DNA of 64,000 nucleotides from Shinisaurus crocodilurus (taxonomy: Eukaryota; Chordata; Lepidosauria; Squamata; Shinisauridae): NCBI GenBank assembly GCA_021292165.1, contig CM037878.1:288906971-288970970 (forward strand), in the 5' to 3' direction. Made by a program: the position numbers and the translations under genes. Below are positions 50,167-62,325 of the stretch, piece by piece; position 1 is the first letter of the stretch; each line of letters opens with the position of its first letter. A model generated the notes under the pieces. The model worked only from the letters and a program-made list of their open reading frames with translations, was not told the DNA's origin and did not search any database.

Positions 50167-50902
50167 AATACTATGTATGTAAATACCTACTGGTTGCATC
50201 CATTACTTTACCTCTGATGATGCACAGAGTCAACGAAGCCTTCTCACCTATCTGAGGAAGCCGATACATTTAAACTCAGAATAGAACTTTTAATGCTTCT
50301 CAGAAGATCACGAAGACTCAGATTTGGCACCGCTGCCAGCACATCCTGTTTCTATTACCCACATAGGTTTCAAATTCATGAGTAACTGAAATTCAATGCA
50401 GTAGCCATGTTGGGGTTGTAAGTTTTGAGAAAATTAAAGTGGAGCAGCGAGTAAAAGGTAATGAAGATCTCTAGCTGCAACAGAAAGGCATGTGTTCACA
50501 AAAGCAAAGCTGAACAGAATTGGAATTGTGATGGTCTTCTCATGCATAATAACTGTATGAAACAACCTCACTCGCCAAGCTGTCTTTATAGTGCTAGCCT
50601 CCTAGCACGATTTCATGCAGTTAGTCTGAACTGTCCACACTGGTATTCTGCTTCCGGTACAGCTCCACAGTGAGCTAAAGAGGGACGGCGGAGAGAAATA
50701 GCAAGGCTAAAGGTTGGGAGGGAGGGGGAAATAGTAAGGAAAAGGGGTAGCGTGGAGAGAAAGAGCAAGGCTAGAGTATAGAAAGGGAGAGAAAGAAAAT
50801 GGCCCTAACATTTCCCAAGGTTTTTCTTAAAATATATTTTCTGAAGGGGGCAGGAGGGGAGAGCTTCACGGGTGCTGCTGGAGGTGCTGCGTTGAGAACC
50901 CC
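50167..50902. other. No gene recognised
   Basis: Purine-rich at 50,680-50,860. TTGAGAACCCCTG at 50,892 resembles a hAT right end, but no left end was found. Confidence 0.45.
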
Positions 50903-51139
50903 TGGGGTAGAGTGTTGTATTGGGACTCGGGAGATCCGAGTTCTAGTCCCCACTCATCCATGAAGTTCACTGGGTGACTTTGGGCCAGTCACCGTCTCTC
51001 AGCCTAACCTACCTCACAGGGTTGTTGTGAGGATAAACTGGAGAGGAGAAGGACCATGTAAGCCACCTTGGGCTCCTTGCGAGAAGAAAAAAGGTGGGAT
51101 ACAAATGTAATAAATAAATAAATGAATGAATGAATGAAT
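50903..51139 (+). mobile_element. tRNA-derived SINE, near full length
   Basis: Tail-to-head order is complete: a tRNA-like head (GGTAGAGTGTTGTATTGGGA, B-box-like GAGTTCTAGTCC), a CORE-like body (GTGACTTTGGGCCAGTCACC, CTCACAGGGTTGTTGTGAGG) and an L2-type tail with (AATG)n. The same family appears at 32,213, 39,340 and 62,150. Confidence 0.75.
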
Positions 51140-51182
51140 TGACACTGACTGACCTTGGAGTCTTATTCTATTTTATAATATA

Positions 51183-51809
51183 CTAGCTTTTTTACCCGGC
51201 ATTGCACGGGTCGTCATTTTACTATAGGCACTATTTGTTCGAAATTCCTTAAGGTAGCTGTCCGCTGTTTTGAATCCCTCCATAGGAAAGGTCCCCCGGG
51301 ACTACGTAACGGAATCCCTGCTTCCCCGCCCCTCGGGACTACCCAACAATGAAATCCCTGCTCCCACTCAGGACTACCCAACAATGTAATCCCAGTTTGC
51401 CCCCCCCCCGGGACTACCCCACAATGAAATCCCAGCTCTGCCCCCCCCCCGTGCAGTTCATATGAACATTCTGTTTGGACGTTGGAGAGATTTGCATATC
51501 CACTCCTGATTGGGCCCCTGTGGCGGCAGTTCATATGAACAGTTTATATGCCAGGGGAGCGATTTGCATAACCGCTCCTGAATGGCCGCTGCGAACATTC
51601 CAAGTGACGCCATTGGCTCTCATCTATTTTGGGCCGTACAGGCGCAGTGAGGGTTTTTCAGAGATTTGAGCCCACCAGTCTTTGTCCTTGGGTGATGGAG
51701 AGTATGCGTGCCAAGTTTGGGGTGGATCCGTCCAACCGTGTAGGAGCCTATGCAACACCCGTACCCAGCCGGCCGGCCGGAGACACACTTTCACGTTTAT
51801 ATAGTAAGA
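51183..51809 (-). mobile_element. Non-autonomous Helitron, copy 1
   Basis: Read on the minus strand it begins TCTTACTATATAAACG (5' TC) and ends with the hairpin ACCCGTGCAATGCCGGGT, a run of A and CTAG, followed by T. A 5' TC, a 3' hairpin and CTRR before T are Helitron hallmarks. The interior shares long blocks with copy 2 (61,443-62,112), including TTTGCATATCC, ATTGGCTCTCATCTATTTTG and GCCAAGTTTGGGGTGGATC. It also contains a C-rich minisatellite (51,290-51,450). No Rep/helicase. Confidence 0.78.
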
Positions 51810-53877
51810 CTTTTTTAGTACTTTATTTTATAATGATATATTGTATATTCTGCCTGCCCTGGGATCATTTTACAATGAAAGGTGGGATAATAAAAAATTA
51901 CCAACAAGTAAAATAAAAACAAATACCGGTAGATATACAATAGTGTAAAAAGAACCATCTCATTGCCTGGATAGATCAGTTCTTAGCTTACACTGAGAAG
52001 CTATTTAAAATGCGAGCAGGGATGGAACAGAGAGCCGCCCATAGATATCCATGGAGAAATTAAATAAATGAATGGGGTGGGGGGAAGGAACACTGGTTGG
52101 GAGATAGAATGGAGTGACTGGATCCCTAAACAGAAGCTCTCTGCAACATTTTGTTGCAGGGGCCCCATTTGTAACACAGAAAACTGAAGGCTATCCCTAC
52201 CCTTGCAACTGTGTTTTAGACTATGTTTTAGAATGCCTCAGTGTTTCAGAACGTGACATTAGAAGGATCCCAAACTGCCCTCCAATACCACACAGATGTG
52301 ATGAAAAGAATGCCACACACTACGCACAGCAGGCAAAAGGGTCCAAACTGGGGAGAGAAGACTCACAATTCAACACACACACAACATTTGCAGATTTGCC
52401 AAGGCAAGCAACCCTCAAGGCTAGACTTGCACAGATGGAAGTTGCTTTTTACCAATACTTCATATCAGAAAACTGTACCATCGGTCATATCGAGATTTCA
52501 TTGCCATTCCAGCATGTTTTATGGCACTAGTTATATTAGTGTGGTGACATCAGAAAACCATTTCCAAACACAGTACTTAAGTTGCACCTGCAGCTGAAAT
52601 ACAATACAATTCACATTTTCTCTCATCACCATAACTGTTTCTTTGCCCTGGGGAGAGGATGACAAAAGTAGACCAAGCCTCCCTCTCTAGCTCTGAGTTG
52701 AGAGGGCATCTTCCTGGCAGTTGTGCTGACAGGGCTTAGCATAATGACATGGAAAATCCAAGCTGGAGAGGAAGGTTGGGGCTGGATATTCTGGTGGCAG
52801 CTGACAAAGGGGCACCAAGGCCCTGTGGACAGCCAGTGCCAAATCAAGCACGCTGCTTGCTGCCTCTCCTAGCTCCAAATACATGAATGAAATGGTCCTT
52901 AATCTGAAGTGTTGTTTCGCTAGTGTAGGTCACCCATATCCCTCAATGAATGTATAGGCAACTGACTGCACAAGTTGCAACAGGCATCCCCAAACCATTT
53001 GAGGTGAAAGATTCTAATGTGCTTTGATACTCACCAAGGCTGAACAGATTTGATTATGTATATTGCAATGTTTGGCAAGGATCTTCTTTCAACGTCAAGC
53101 CCTCCTCTCTCAGACTGAGGAAATTGAATGGGAACTTCAGTGTGTTTATTAAAGGTTAACAGTGCACAGAACACATAAACCCAAAGGCTCCAAAAGCAGA
53201 AGGAAAATTTAAAAACAAACAAACATGGGGATTTGTTGTTGTTGTGCAACATTTTGGCAAATATTTTTTCTGGATGCCTGGATTGCAAAGGAGTGAAACT
53301 CATTTGTGGCAAGAGGCCATTTCTCTTGCCTGCTGTTTCACTGCTAATAGCAGTTTCATTTCTGGATGCCAACCTTGCTCTTTTGAATGTATAGGTTTTG
53401 CTTCTCAAGTCTTCTAGGTCATTAACATTTGAAGATTGCCTCAACAATCTTTGAGATATGATAGGTTTTGAACATAATACAAAAGGTGCACTAAAATAAT
53501 ATTTTCCATTTGCTCCCATGTTTCAAAGGTCATGTTGACTCTTCATATGCAAAGTTTTACAAGCTCATTTGTGATCCTAAGTGCACACAAAAAGGTCTAC
53601 ATTGAGAAATCATCTATCCTTCCTGTTGATTCATGTTCTCTTATGCAAGGACTATTATATAACCTAAGCTGCCTCAGGTTTGAAAGAGTAAGCACCACTT
53701 TAAACATGCATGAGATTGTTCTTTCTGCTGCCAAGGAGAATATGCTGTTTTGCTTTGATTACCTACAAATATTTGTTATTAAACCATTTCATTCCCAAAA
53801 AAAAGCCACAAAGTTTTAAGAAGTCCTACTATTTATACCTAAGATGGGAAATGAAGTTCTGTCTTCCAGCCACTGAC
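51810..53877. other. No gene recognised
   Basis: Two kb of unremarkable DNA. Open frames up to 162 codons (e.g. 53,031-53,519 minus) have no recognisable motif. Confidence 0.45.
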
Positions 53878-53958
53878 TGGGTTCTTAGGACATGGCAACC
53901 CATCGTGGGTAACAAGACACGGTGGGTTGTCATGTCATCCAAATCTGGACCGCTTCCC
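53878..53958. mobile_element. Short palindromic MITE (81 bp)
   Basis: GACATGGCAACCCATCGTGGG mirrors CGGTGGGTTGTCATGTC; the outer ends are GGGTTCTTAG and, inverted, GGTCCAGATTTGGATGAC. It belongs with the other ACAACCCA-containing foldback elements. Confidence 0.65.
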
Positions 53959-54065
53959 TTTCATTTCCGTGCAAGCAATTCTATGGTTAACTTTCTTCCC
54001 ACCCACTCCCCACCCCCATGGGAAAAGCCATCAGTCTTGGTGCTCTGTTGCGCCTGGGATGCAAT

Positions 54066-54182
54066 GTTCTTTTAAGCCTTTGGACCACAACTCCCAGCAT
54101 TCCTGACTATTGGCCATGCTGGCTTGGGCTGAGTTGAAGTTGAAAACATCTGGAGGGCACCAGGTTGGGGAAGGCTGAACTG
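54066..54182. mobile_element. hAT-like MITE, older copy
   Basis: ACAACTCCCAGCATTCCTGAC, GCCATGCTGGCTTGGGCTGA and AACATCTGGAGGGCACCAGG follow the order of the copies at 20,214 and 29,022. Confidence 0.55.
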
Positions 54183-55467
54183 GGGTTTCCTATGTGCACA
54201 TTAGAAGGTCCTTAACTCAACCATTATCTTTACACTGTGGCTCAACACACAGCTTCAGCCTACAAGACATCAATTCTTCTTACCTAATGATTGTAATTTA
54301 CTACTGGTGAGGAATTATACGTAACCATGTAGTGCAGGTAGCAGTCAATTGCAGCACCCTAACATTCTAACTTGATTTCATAGCTTTACCAGATGCAATT
54401 AAATTACTTTTCTAATTTCTGTATACAAAAAGTGTGTGATCTAAGACCTTGCATGCAGAAATCAGATTCTATTGTCTTCACACCATCTGTTTTTAAGACT
54501 CACACATTCTATATTAAGCCTAACCTCAGCAGCATGAACACATGTGTAAATACTATGAAGAAAAAAATATATTCTAGACTGCATCACTGTGTCAAAGAGT
54601 GTAAGCCACATACCATATACAGTAAGGGATTAGAATGAGTTGCCATTAGCAACAGAGCTTTTAAAAAAATCAGTTTTGGGCATCTAGAATTCCCTTAGCA
54701 ATAGCAATAGTAAATCCTAGGCAGCAATTCTGCTTTCATCAGAAAGACACTGGGGTACACCAAAAGCTTAAAAGAACATTGCATCCCAGACACAATAGAG
54801 CACCAAGACTGATGGCTTTTCCCATGGGGGTGGGGGGAGAAAGGTAACCATAGAATTGCTTGCAGGGAAATGAAAGCTGTTAGCATCAGCTGCGCTCCAT
54901 TTTATACACAGGGAACTGTCTGTATGCCAGAAATGCACCAGAAATGCCTTGACTGGCTTTTGCTATTAGTAATCACTTTATCTAAGCAGAATTAAGCTTC
55001 CTCTTAATTTATGTTTTTCATTGAATCAAGCACAAAATTAGCCTGAGACATTTCTACAATATCAATCTTTCTTCCTCATATGTTCCAAGATTTAAAAGAC
55101 AATAGATAGAGCTATACTACTAATAAAAATGGTGACAACAACCCAAGGGTTCAGCAAATAGATTTCCTGAAGCTACTTACACCCTACAAACCTTGGAGGC
55201 TACTGTGCATCCTTCATGGATCACCCACTTCTGACAGTAGAACCCAAGCAACTGTTTTGACAGTACCCTTTGGCAATTATACTGGATACCCAAAGCCACT
55301 GAAGAGGCATTCTCTGCCAATGCTACTTCCAAGTCTGGGGGTTCACCAGAGTATTTCAGAATCAATATATAATTTTTATGTGAGCAGCCATATAATCATT
55401 GGAAAGAAGCAAGGACACTCTTGCCAGTTCCACCAAACAATGCAATTGCTTGTTATAGAAGAACATG
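54183..55467. other. No gene recognised
   Basis: No feature supported. Confidence 0.5.
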
Positions 55468-55708
55468 ACTTGGTTTGGACGACACAACATGGCTTGTTGT
55501 GTTGTGCGAACCCAGCAAGCATGGGTTATGCGAGGGTTAAACAACCTAAATCAGACCATGGGTTATACAAGGGTTGTTTAACACTCACATAACCTATGTT
55601 TGCTGGGTTTGCCCGAGTGGGTTGCATATTCAAAATGGCAGGTATATGCAGCCCGTACACGCTACAGCCTCACCATGAGCTGTCATGTCATGCGAACTGC
55701 TCCCACGT
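55468..55708. mobile_element. Foldback MITE of the 'GTTCGCACGACA' family
   Basis: The inverted right end GCAGTTCGCATGACATGACAG and left GTTTGGACGACACAACATGG match the family. Inside, AAGCATGGGTTATGCGAGGGTTAAACAACC and GGTTGTTTAACACTCACATAACC are complementary. Confidence 0.68.
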
Positions 55709-55709
55709 C

Positions 55710-55862
55710 TTGTTGGAAGAATCAACCTGGCTTCTGCAAAGGTGTCCTGCCTCACAAACCTTTTAGAGTTCTTTGAAAGTGGCAAGCATGTGGATAGGGG
55801 TATATATTGTATACTGTACATGGAATTCCAAAACACTTTTAACAAAGTTTCTCACCCAAGGT
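55710..55862 (+). mobile_element. CR1 LINE RT fragment
   Basis: Translates to SCLTNLLEFFESGKHVDRGI and, shortly after, MEFQNTFNKVSHPR. This corresponds to the CR1 RT block 'LTNLLEFFE..NKHVDRG ... DFQKAFDKVPH'. Confidence 0.8.
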
Positions 55863-56039
55863 GATGTACAGTATTAGTTACTTTATACTGAAGATGAATA
55901 CTGTTTGAACTTGTTAGTATTGCTGATGAATACGGTTTGAGATTTGGATATCTTTCAAAAAATGATAAAAAATTAATTGAGTTAGTTTAATCACGGTGGT
56001 TTAATGTTCTTGTTAGTACTGCATTTGCCGTGATTCTCC
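55863..56039. other. Unrecognised AT-rich spacer
   Basis: Separates two oppositely oriented CR1 pieces. No motif seen. Confidence 0.5.
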
Positions 56040-56165
56040 TATTTGTAATGCCTTCCTCAATAAGTCAGTTCAGTCCTATCTGCCCCACATCTTCCTCAAT
56101 GAAGACAGATGTAAAGAATTCATTCAGCTTCTCTGCAATTTCCCCATGCTCCTTTTGCATACCAG
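56040..56165 (-). mobile_element. CR1 LINE ORF2 fragment, minus strand
   Basis: The minus strand encodes EIAEKLNEFFTSVFIEEDVG, the CR1 segment just ahead of the RT domain. Confidence 0.72.
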
Positions 56166-59100
56166 CTGGAGTAGACAGTACTGGGCTATATGGGTCAATG
56201 GTGTGACTTGGGCCACTGAATTCTTCACAGTAACCTTTTACATCTCAGATCTAAATCACAGTAAAACCATGTGCACCAGTGTTATAACCAAGCAATACTT
56301 CTTCAGGTCCTTGAAAGAACTGATTTAAGCTGTAGTGGCTTAAATAACAATAATCCAATGTTTCTGTACTCTGGTGCAGTCCAATGACTTTAGTGAGACA
56401 ACACCAACATGTTAATATTTGTAAATGTGTTAAAGCTCAGACATGCATCAAGGTCACAGTACCACCAAATGCCTGGATTTGCAGATGAAGTGATAAAAGG
56501 TACTATTTCACATAGTCTAAGCATTCCAGGAATACTTCCTGAACTACACAGCTCATATCAAAAGCATAGAAGTATGATGTAGCTTAACATGCCACACAAT
56601 TCTGTTTGAAGCAGTCACAGAATTCACAAATATCTCAATGAAAAAGTGAAACATGATGATCTATCTTTTCATGCTGACATAACCTTTGAACTCGGCACCT
56701 GTACATCCACACCTTTATGAACATACTACAGTCACCACATGGTGCTATTACTGAGGAGCTCAACTTCCATGCCATTCTAAGTACCCTATACTCCAAACAC
56801 CTTAACTCCAAGAACTTCCACGATGCCCAGCGAAGTTATGTCAAGTGAAAACAACGGCAGAAAGGGCAATGAAATAGATACGTATGAGCTGCCCTTTTTG
56901 CTGTTCACCTCAGGTGTGAGGCTTCCAGAAGATGAAGAGGCCTTCCTCCTGCCCAGTCCCCTAATTCCATGCCTTTGGACGGCTAGCAGTACATGAAGGG
57001 GGATCCCCGCTGTTATCTCCAATCAGTTATCAGAGGTAACAGCAGAGATTTCTAGAGAAAGGCCGGCAGAGAGGGGGTGGGTCCTCAGGGGAGGGAATCT
57101 CCGCAGGCCAGAGGTTCCCCATCCCTGTCCTAGCCCCAATCAGCCATCCAAGGCATGCTCCCGATTGGCCATCCAGAGCCAATAAAGAGAGCAAGGTCCA
57201 TGCCAAGCCACTGGTAAACACATTAACATCCATTACCATCTATTAAGGTTAAGGACCTATACCCAAAGTTTGCACACAGACCTTCCACTTTGCACTCTGC
57301 GCTTTTGCACTTATCTTGGGAAATGCATCAGTACCCTAGATAGCTCCTTGCCCTTCTTTGGTTTCTATGAGAAAACCACTCCAGTAAACCAAGGTCTTAA
57401 AAATAAACTTCCCTCCAGTAAAATTTCAGCTTGTGCTACACTCTCAAGAGTTCATCTCCCATAATCAGCTTTCCCCCACCATCCCCCCTCCTACCCTCCC
57501 CAGTCTTCCTTCCCCCTCTAGCTCAATTTAAAAAATAATATTTGGAAAGTTAGGGTTCACGGGGACCTAAGAAGGCATCACCAGTCTTTGGTCCCCTATA
57601 TTTAGTGAAGGATCAATCCCTGTAACTCTGGTATTTGGGTCCACACAATGGAACTCCCAGATCACACCAAACATCAAAGATAAAATTTCCCATCTTATTC
57701 TCTTTGCATTGGAATAGGTAGTATTTGCATTTCAATCCTCTCTCTCTTCAAGCTTTCTTCCTTCTGCCCACTAGTACCAAGACCCCACTGACACATGTTC
57801 CTCCTGTAGACATGAACATTACATGTGTAGCTGAGGACAAACGGTAACAGTAAGTTTATCTCTGATAACTGATTTTGGGTTTGAGTATTTTACTATCCTA
57901 TAGTTGCAACAGAATCAGATTATAGTTGCAACAGAATCAGATCTAGAAGAGCTACAGCAAGAACCACTATAATAGCTACTATGGGAATGAGCAACCAACA
58001 CCTAAAATTCCAGAGAAGAGGCATGTATCCACATCAACTAGCCACATATATGGCATATTACTTACCCATAATGAAGTAGATGACTAATTCCTTTTTTTAA
58101 AAAAAGAGGGGCAAGTCAGGATGATACTTTATGACTTGGCCTAGACTGCTCAAAGTTGAAATTGCTATTATGGGATTAGAATCCATATGCCCAGATTCAG
58201 GCCCAACATGTTATTCAGCAATCCGCACTCATCCCCAGGACAATATGGGTTCAAGCCAAGAGATCCAATAAGTTTGTGAATGAGAATACCATCAGAATTT
58301 GGGAATAAAGAGTTCTCAGTCACAAAACACCACATAAAATTGCAGTGGGAGAACACATCCAATCTTAGGCATTCAAAGCATATTCAGGAACACCAGATGT
58401 CATACGTTGAACCAAATTGTCAAGACCAAAAAGAGGAGGACAGGAAAGTCCCATTTCATGAGTGAAACTCTGGTCATGATTCTTAGAATCCAAGTACATG
58501 TGGACTGATGTTCATTCCAGATACCTGGAACTACTATCATTGCAAAAGTCCTAAGGCTAGTAGGGAGAAGGGGATGGACTCTCACACTCTGGCACAAATT
58601 ACAGCCTAGTGGCTACCAACAATTCAGCACAATAATTTGGTAACCATAATCATGAGTAATTGCTAGATGCAGATTATCTTCTTTCAAGGATTGTTTTTTA
58701 AAGGGCACAGGCATTAGTAAGAGAATAATTAGGGCACAGAATGAAAGAGTGGCAGAAACTGAAGTATTATTCTTTATTAGATGCCCCTAGGAAAGAAATC
58801 TATGAAATATACGTTTTTCAAAAATTACCTAACTGTTGTAATTGTCAGAAGGAAGAGTATGACTGAAAGGCACCAACTCTTTAGATATAAATACTTCAAG
58901 AAATAGCAAAATCCAGCCTTTTCTCCATGTTGTATATACATGCCCTTTTAATATAGCATTTCATCTTCTGAATATAAACTTGTTAAACATTTGTTTTGAA
59001 AGAGACACAAAATTAAACACCAATGAATTAAACACCAAGTACAACCACCCACTAAATACTGTATTTTCTTAATTTTTTCCCTGGCCACCACCCCACCAAC

Positions 59101-59474
59101 CACCACAGATTAAATAAATTTGCTGTACATGTACTATGTATTATGCAACACAAGCAAGATGTGTCTGCAAGCTTATTTTATTTACTTTTAAGGTTTCCAC
59201 TAGGTGCTCAGGTGCAATCTTATCCAAACACAAGACAACCTCCTACATAGTAAACAAAAGAACAATAACTGCTGGAACGCATACTCAAAAGCTGTTCTTG
59301 AAACTGGAAGGTTAAAAAGGAAAGGAAATATAGGTCGCTGGTATCTGAAAATGGGGCAAGGTAAACATCAGTTATTTTGAAAAACCTGCAACTAGAACCA
59401 AGAAATCTGATCTGTTTCAAGAATTCTTTCTACAGAACAATACAAGGAACAGTAAGATGGAGCGCATATGATTA
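56166..59474. other. No gene recognised; perfect 22-bp tandem repeat at 57,899-57,942
   Basis: TATAGTTGCAACAGAATCAG plus AT is repeated twice head to tail. GAGGTTCCCCATCCCTGTC at 57,110 resembles a hAT right end. Otherwise there are 3.3 kb without a supported feature. Confidence 0.5.
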
Positions 59475-59860
59475 ATTACAGCCAGAGACAGCCTGGATGA
59501 ACAAATGAGTTTTCAGGAGGTATTTGAAACATACCACATTTTCGGCCTCCCGAACTGCATGGGGAAGGGTTTTTCAGAGGGTGGGTGCCACCACCGAGAA
59601 GGCATGCCTTCAAGATATTACATGGTGATATGCTGTTGGTCGCAGAACCACTAGCAACCACCTAAAAGTTAGCTGGATGTATATAGGGGAGGGCAGTCTA
59701 CTAGATATCCTGGTCCCAAATTTTTTTAGGGCTTTGTATGTAAACAACATAACCTTGAACATGGCTCGGTAGCTAATAGGCAGGCAATGCAGTTCCTTTA
59801 ACAGAGGTGTTATGTGAACATAGCTGGGTGTCCCAGTGAGACATGCCATTGGCATATATG
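59475..59860 (-). mobile_element. L2-like LINE ORF2 C-terminus fragment
   Basis: The minus strand encodes ITPLLKELHCLPISYRAMFK and VMLFTYKALKKFG, the L2-clade 'TPLLQ.LHWLPV..R..FK...TYKAL' region, with further C-terminal pieces in other frames toward 59,475. Confidence 0.75.
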
Positions 59861-60004
59861 ATTACATATGACTGTTCAATGATTAGCCAAAACATTTCAC
59901 ACATATGGGTACCTATCTTAGTTGTCACAGTATTAATTGGCAAGATAACTAGCCGCTTTAGGCCTTTTGGGAAAACTTGGAAGTGGGACGGTGGCATACA
60001 TTGG

Positions 60005-60467
60005 GTGGGTTTGCACGACATGATAAGCCACACTGCGTAGCTTGTGTAGCCACACTGCGTAGCTTATAAGTCACCTACCCACGATGTGCCCAACAGACAA
60101 TCGGGCACATCATGGGTAGTGTGCCCCCTCCCTGCCTCTCCTCCCCCCTCAGTCCTCCTGTGGGTATCCCGGGGACACTGTGGGAGGAATGAGACTTCCC
60201 CCCCCCCCCACTGCCGCCACAAACCCTTTTGGGCTTGCCATGGCTTTTTTGGCACTTTTTTCTCTCTTCAGACTGTGAATGGGTCTTGTCATCTGGGTTC
60301 GGATGACACGAGAACCCATCGTGGGTGAAAGAATCGCAACTAGAAGCCATGGGTTGTCAGGGTGGCTTAGAAGCCAAAATGAAGCCACCATGACAAAACC
60401 ATCGCACGTTTAGATGACATGCTAAACCACTGTGGCTTAGCATGTTGTGCAAACCCAGTCACTTGAA
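60005..60467. mobile_element. Compound MITE: outer foldback element with inner copies
   Basis: The outer ends match: GGGTGGGTTTGCACGACATG then ATAAGCCACACTG, and the inverted right end GACTGGGTTTGCACAACATG then CTAAGCCACAGTGG. Inside lie ACCCACGATGTGCCCAACAG/TCGGGCACATCATGGGTAG and a further end-like CTGGGTTCGGATGACACGAG. A run of C (60,199-60,208) is included. Confidence 0.68.
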
Positions 60468-60614
60468 AATCCACAAGGATGCCCGCCATTGGAAGGCAGA
60501 AAATCTCCCAGGCCTGCTCATTGCAGCTTATTTTAAGCCTGCTGAAGAGACAGACCATGAAGAGTGGACTAAGTATTGCATCCGAGATCTGCTGTCTGAG
60601 ATAAACAGTAGTAC

Positions 60615-60843
60615 TGGCTTAAGTGATCATATACAAACATATAAAGCTGCCGTATACCAAGGCAGACCATTGGTTCAGCTAGCTTAGTATTGTCTACTCG
60701 GTTTGGCAGCACTCTCCAAGAGCTCAAGCAGAGGTCTTTTCCTGTTCTGCTATGGTCTCAAGATGCCAGGGATTGAACCAGGGACCTAACCTGAGCCCTT
60801 CTGCCTGCCAGGCATGTGCTCTACCACTGAGATACAGCCCCTC
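60615..60843 (-). mobile_element. tRNA-derived SINE
   Basis: On the minus strand the head reads GGGGCTGTATCTCAGTGGTA then GAGCAC (A box) and, after an intervening stretch, GGTTCAATCCC (B box at 60,769-60,779), spaced like a tRNA gene with a short insertion. The body continues to about 60,615 (ACTGAG.CAGACCATTGG-type sequence). This family is distinct from the one at 50,903. Confidence 0.75.
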
Positions 60844-61442
60844 CTGAAAGGTGACAGGTCACCTGACCCCTACAGAAATGGCTTGATCATATCAGGCTGC
60901 CTTATATGCATATAGTCACAGTTAAATATAATAGGGATATCCTATCACTAACAAGATTCTAATATCCCATTCCCAACATACCAGATATATACTACAGATG
61001 CTTTAACTCATGCATGAAGCTATATTTTGGACATGCAGCTTCTTCATTAACGGTTGGGCACATAATCTGAAGGACATTTTGGCTAATAGTTACAGATCAA
61101 TTTAAGACGTTATATTACAGAAGTGTGTAACCATGTTCTGTTGCAGAATGAACTTCACTCAAAGTGAAAGGTTACATGAAGCTCTATAAAGCAGAACATA
61201 GTTCAATATAAAACCATGTTAGAAACAGTGCCAGTCAGATATTATGAAAACATTCATTTAAAAGTTGGAGGCTTGTCATCTGGAGGTCTAGGGTTTCACT
61301 AACAAACTGGAACTAATTAGAAGTTCATGGAGACTCTACATTAAACCATATTACAGCATGCATTAAAGTGATATTTTGATGCCAGCAAGTTGTTTCAGGA
61401 AGTTGAGGGGGGGATATTTTATCGATTTATTATATAGTAATA
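60844..61442. other. No gene recognised
   Basis: AT-rich. No feature supported. Confidence 0.5.
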
Positions 61443-62112
61443 CTAGCTTTTTTTTACCCGGCGTTGCACGGGTCGTCCTTTTCCTATAGGCACTATTTGT
61501 TTGAAATTCCTTAAGGTAGCTGTCCGCTGTGAAATCCCTGCTCCCCCCCCCCCCCCCCCCGGGACTACACAATGAAATCCCTGCTTTCCCACCCCCGGGA
61601 CTATGCAACAATGCCCCCCCCCAGTACTACACAATGAAATCCCTGCTTCCCTCCCCCCCCCCCCCCGGGACTATGCAACAATGAAATCCCTGCCTCCCCG
61701 CCCCCCCAGGATTACGCAATCAAATCCCTGCTGTCCCGGCTGTGGTTCATGTGAACATTCTGTTTGGAGACGGAGAGATTTGCATATCCGCCTCTGATTG
61801 GGCCCCTGTGGAGGCAGTGCATACCAACATTCTATGTGCCGGTTGGAGCTATTTGCATAATGCCTCCTGAATGGCCCCTGCGAGCATTCCAAGCGGCGCC
61901 ATTGGCTCTCATCTATTTTGGGCCATACAGGCGCGGCAAGGGTTTTTCGGAGATTTTAACCTGCCAGTCTTTGTCCTTGGGTGATGGCGAGTATGCATGC
62001 CAAGTTTGGGGTGGATCAGTACCGCGTAGGAGCCAAGCCTAGGCACGCAAACCCCCGCGCGGACATACGTACGTACAAACGGACGGACAAACATTCACAT
62101 TTATATAGTAGA
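61443..62112 (-). mobile_element. Non-autonomous Helitron, copy 2, with C-rich minisatellite
   Basis: The minus strand begins A|TCTACTATATAAATG and ends with hairpin ACCCGTGCAACGCCGGGT, A-rich spacer and CTAG|T. Both termini show the A^T insertion context of Helitrons. The interior aligns with copy 1. Positions 61,520-61,740 hold several GGGACTA-n-CAATGAAATCCCTGC units separated by C runs of up to about 20. No protein is encoded. Confidence 0.85.
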
Positions 62113-62149
62113 TTGAGCTTTCTTGGCCATGTTGACAACACACTCTCAT

Positions 62150-62325
62150 ATCAGACAGGCTCAAATCTCCACTCGGCTATAAAACTCACTGGGTAACCTT
62201 GTGCTAGTCACTATCTCTCAGCATAACTTATCTCACAGGGTTGTTGTGAAGGTCAAATGGAGAGGAGGGACCTTATATGTCACCTTAAGTTTCCTGGAGG
62301 AAAGGCTGGATATAAATGATTATTA
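62150..62325 (+). mobile_element. tRNA/CORE-type SINE fragment
   Basis: ACTCACTGGGTAACCTTGTG, CTCACAGGGTTGTTGTGAAG and TGGAGGAAAGGCTGGATATA match the SINE at 50,903-51,139. The head is degraded. It lies just beyond the Helitron end. Confidence 0.7.

Noticed and set aside
50216..50245. A fourth DIRS terminus (GATGCACAGAG.CAACGAAG)
   Set aside because: Only about 20 bases resemble the terminal motif and the rest of the repeat is missing.
53031..53519. A 162-codon minus-strand open frame as a gene
   Set aside because: No recognisable domain or start context. Frames of this length occur by chance.
60760..60843. A tRNA gene (A and B boxes present)
   Set aside because: The spacing and sequence between boxes do not fold as a tRNA, and a SINE body follows.
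51290..61740. CRISPR-like repeats in the C-rich Helitron blocks
   Set aside because: The units are tandem minisatellite repeats separated by C runs, not unique spacers, in a vertebrate genome.
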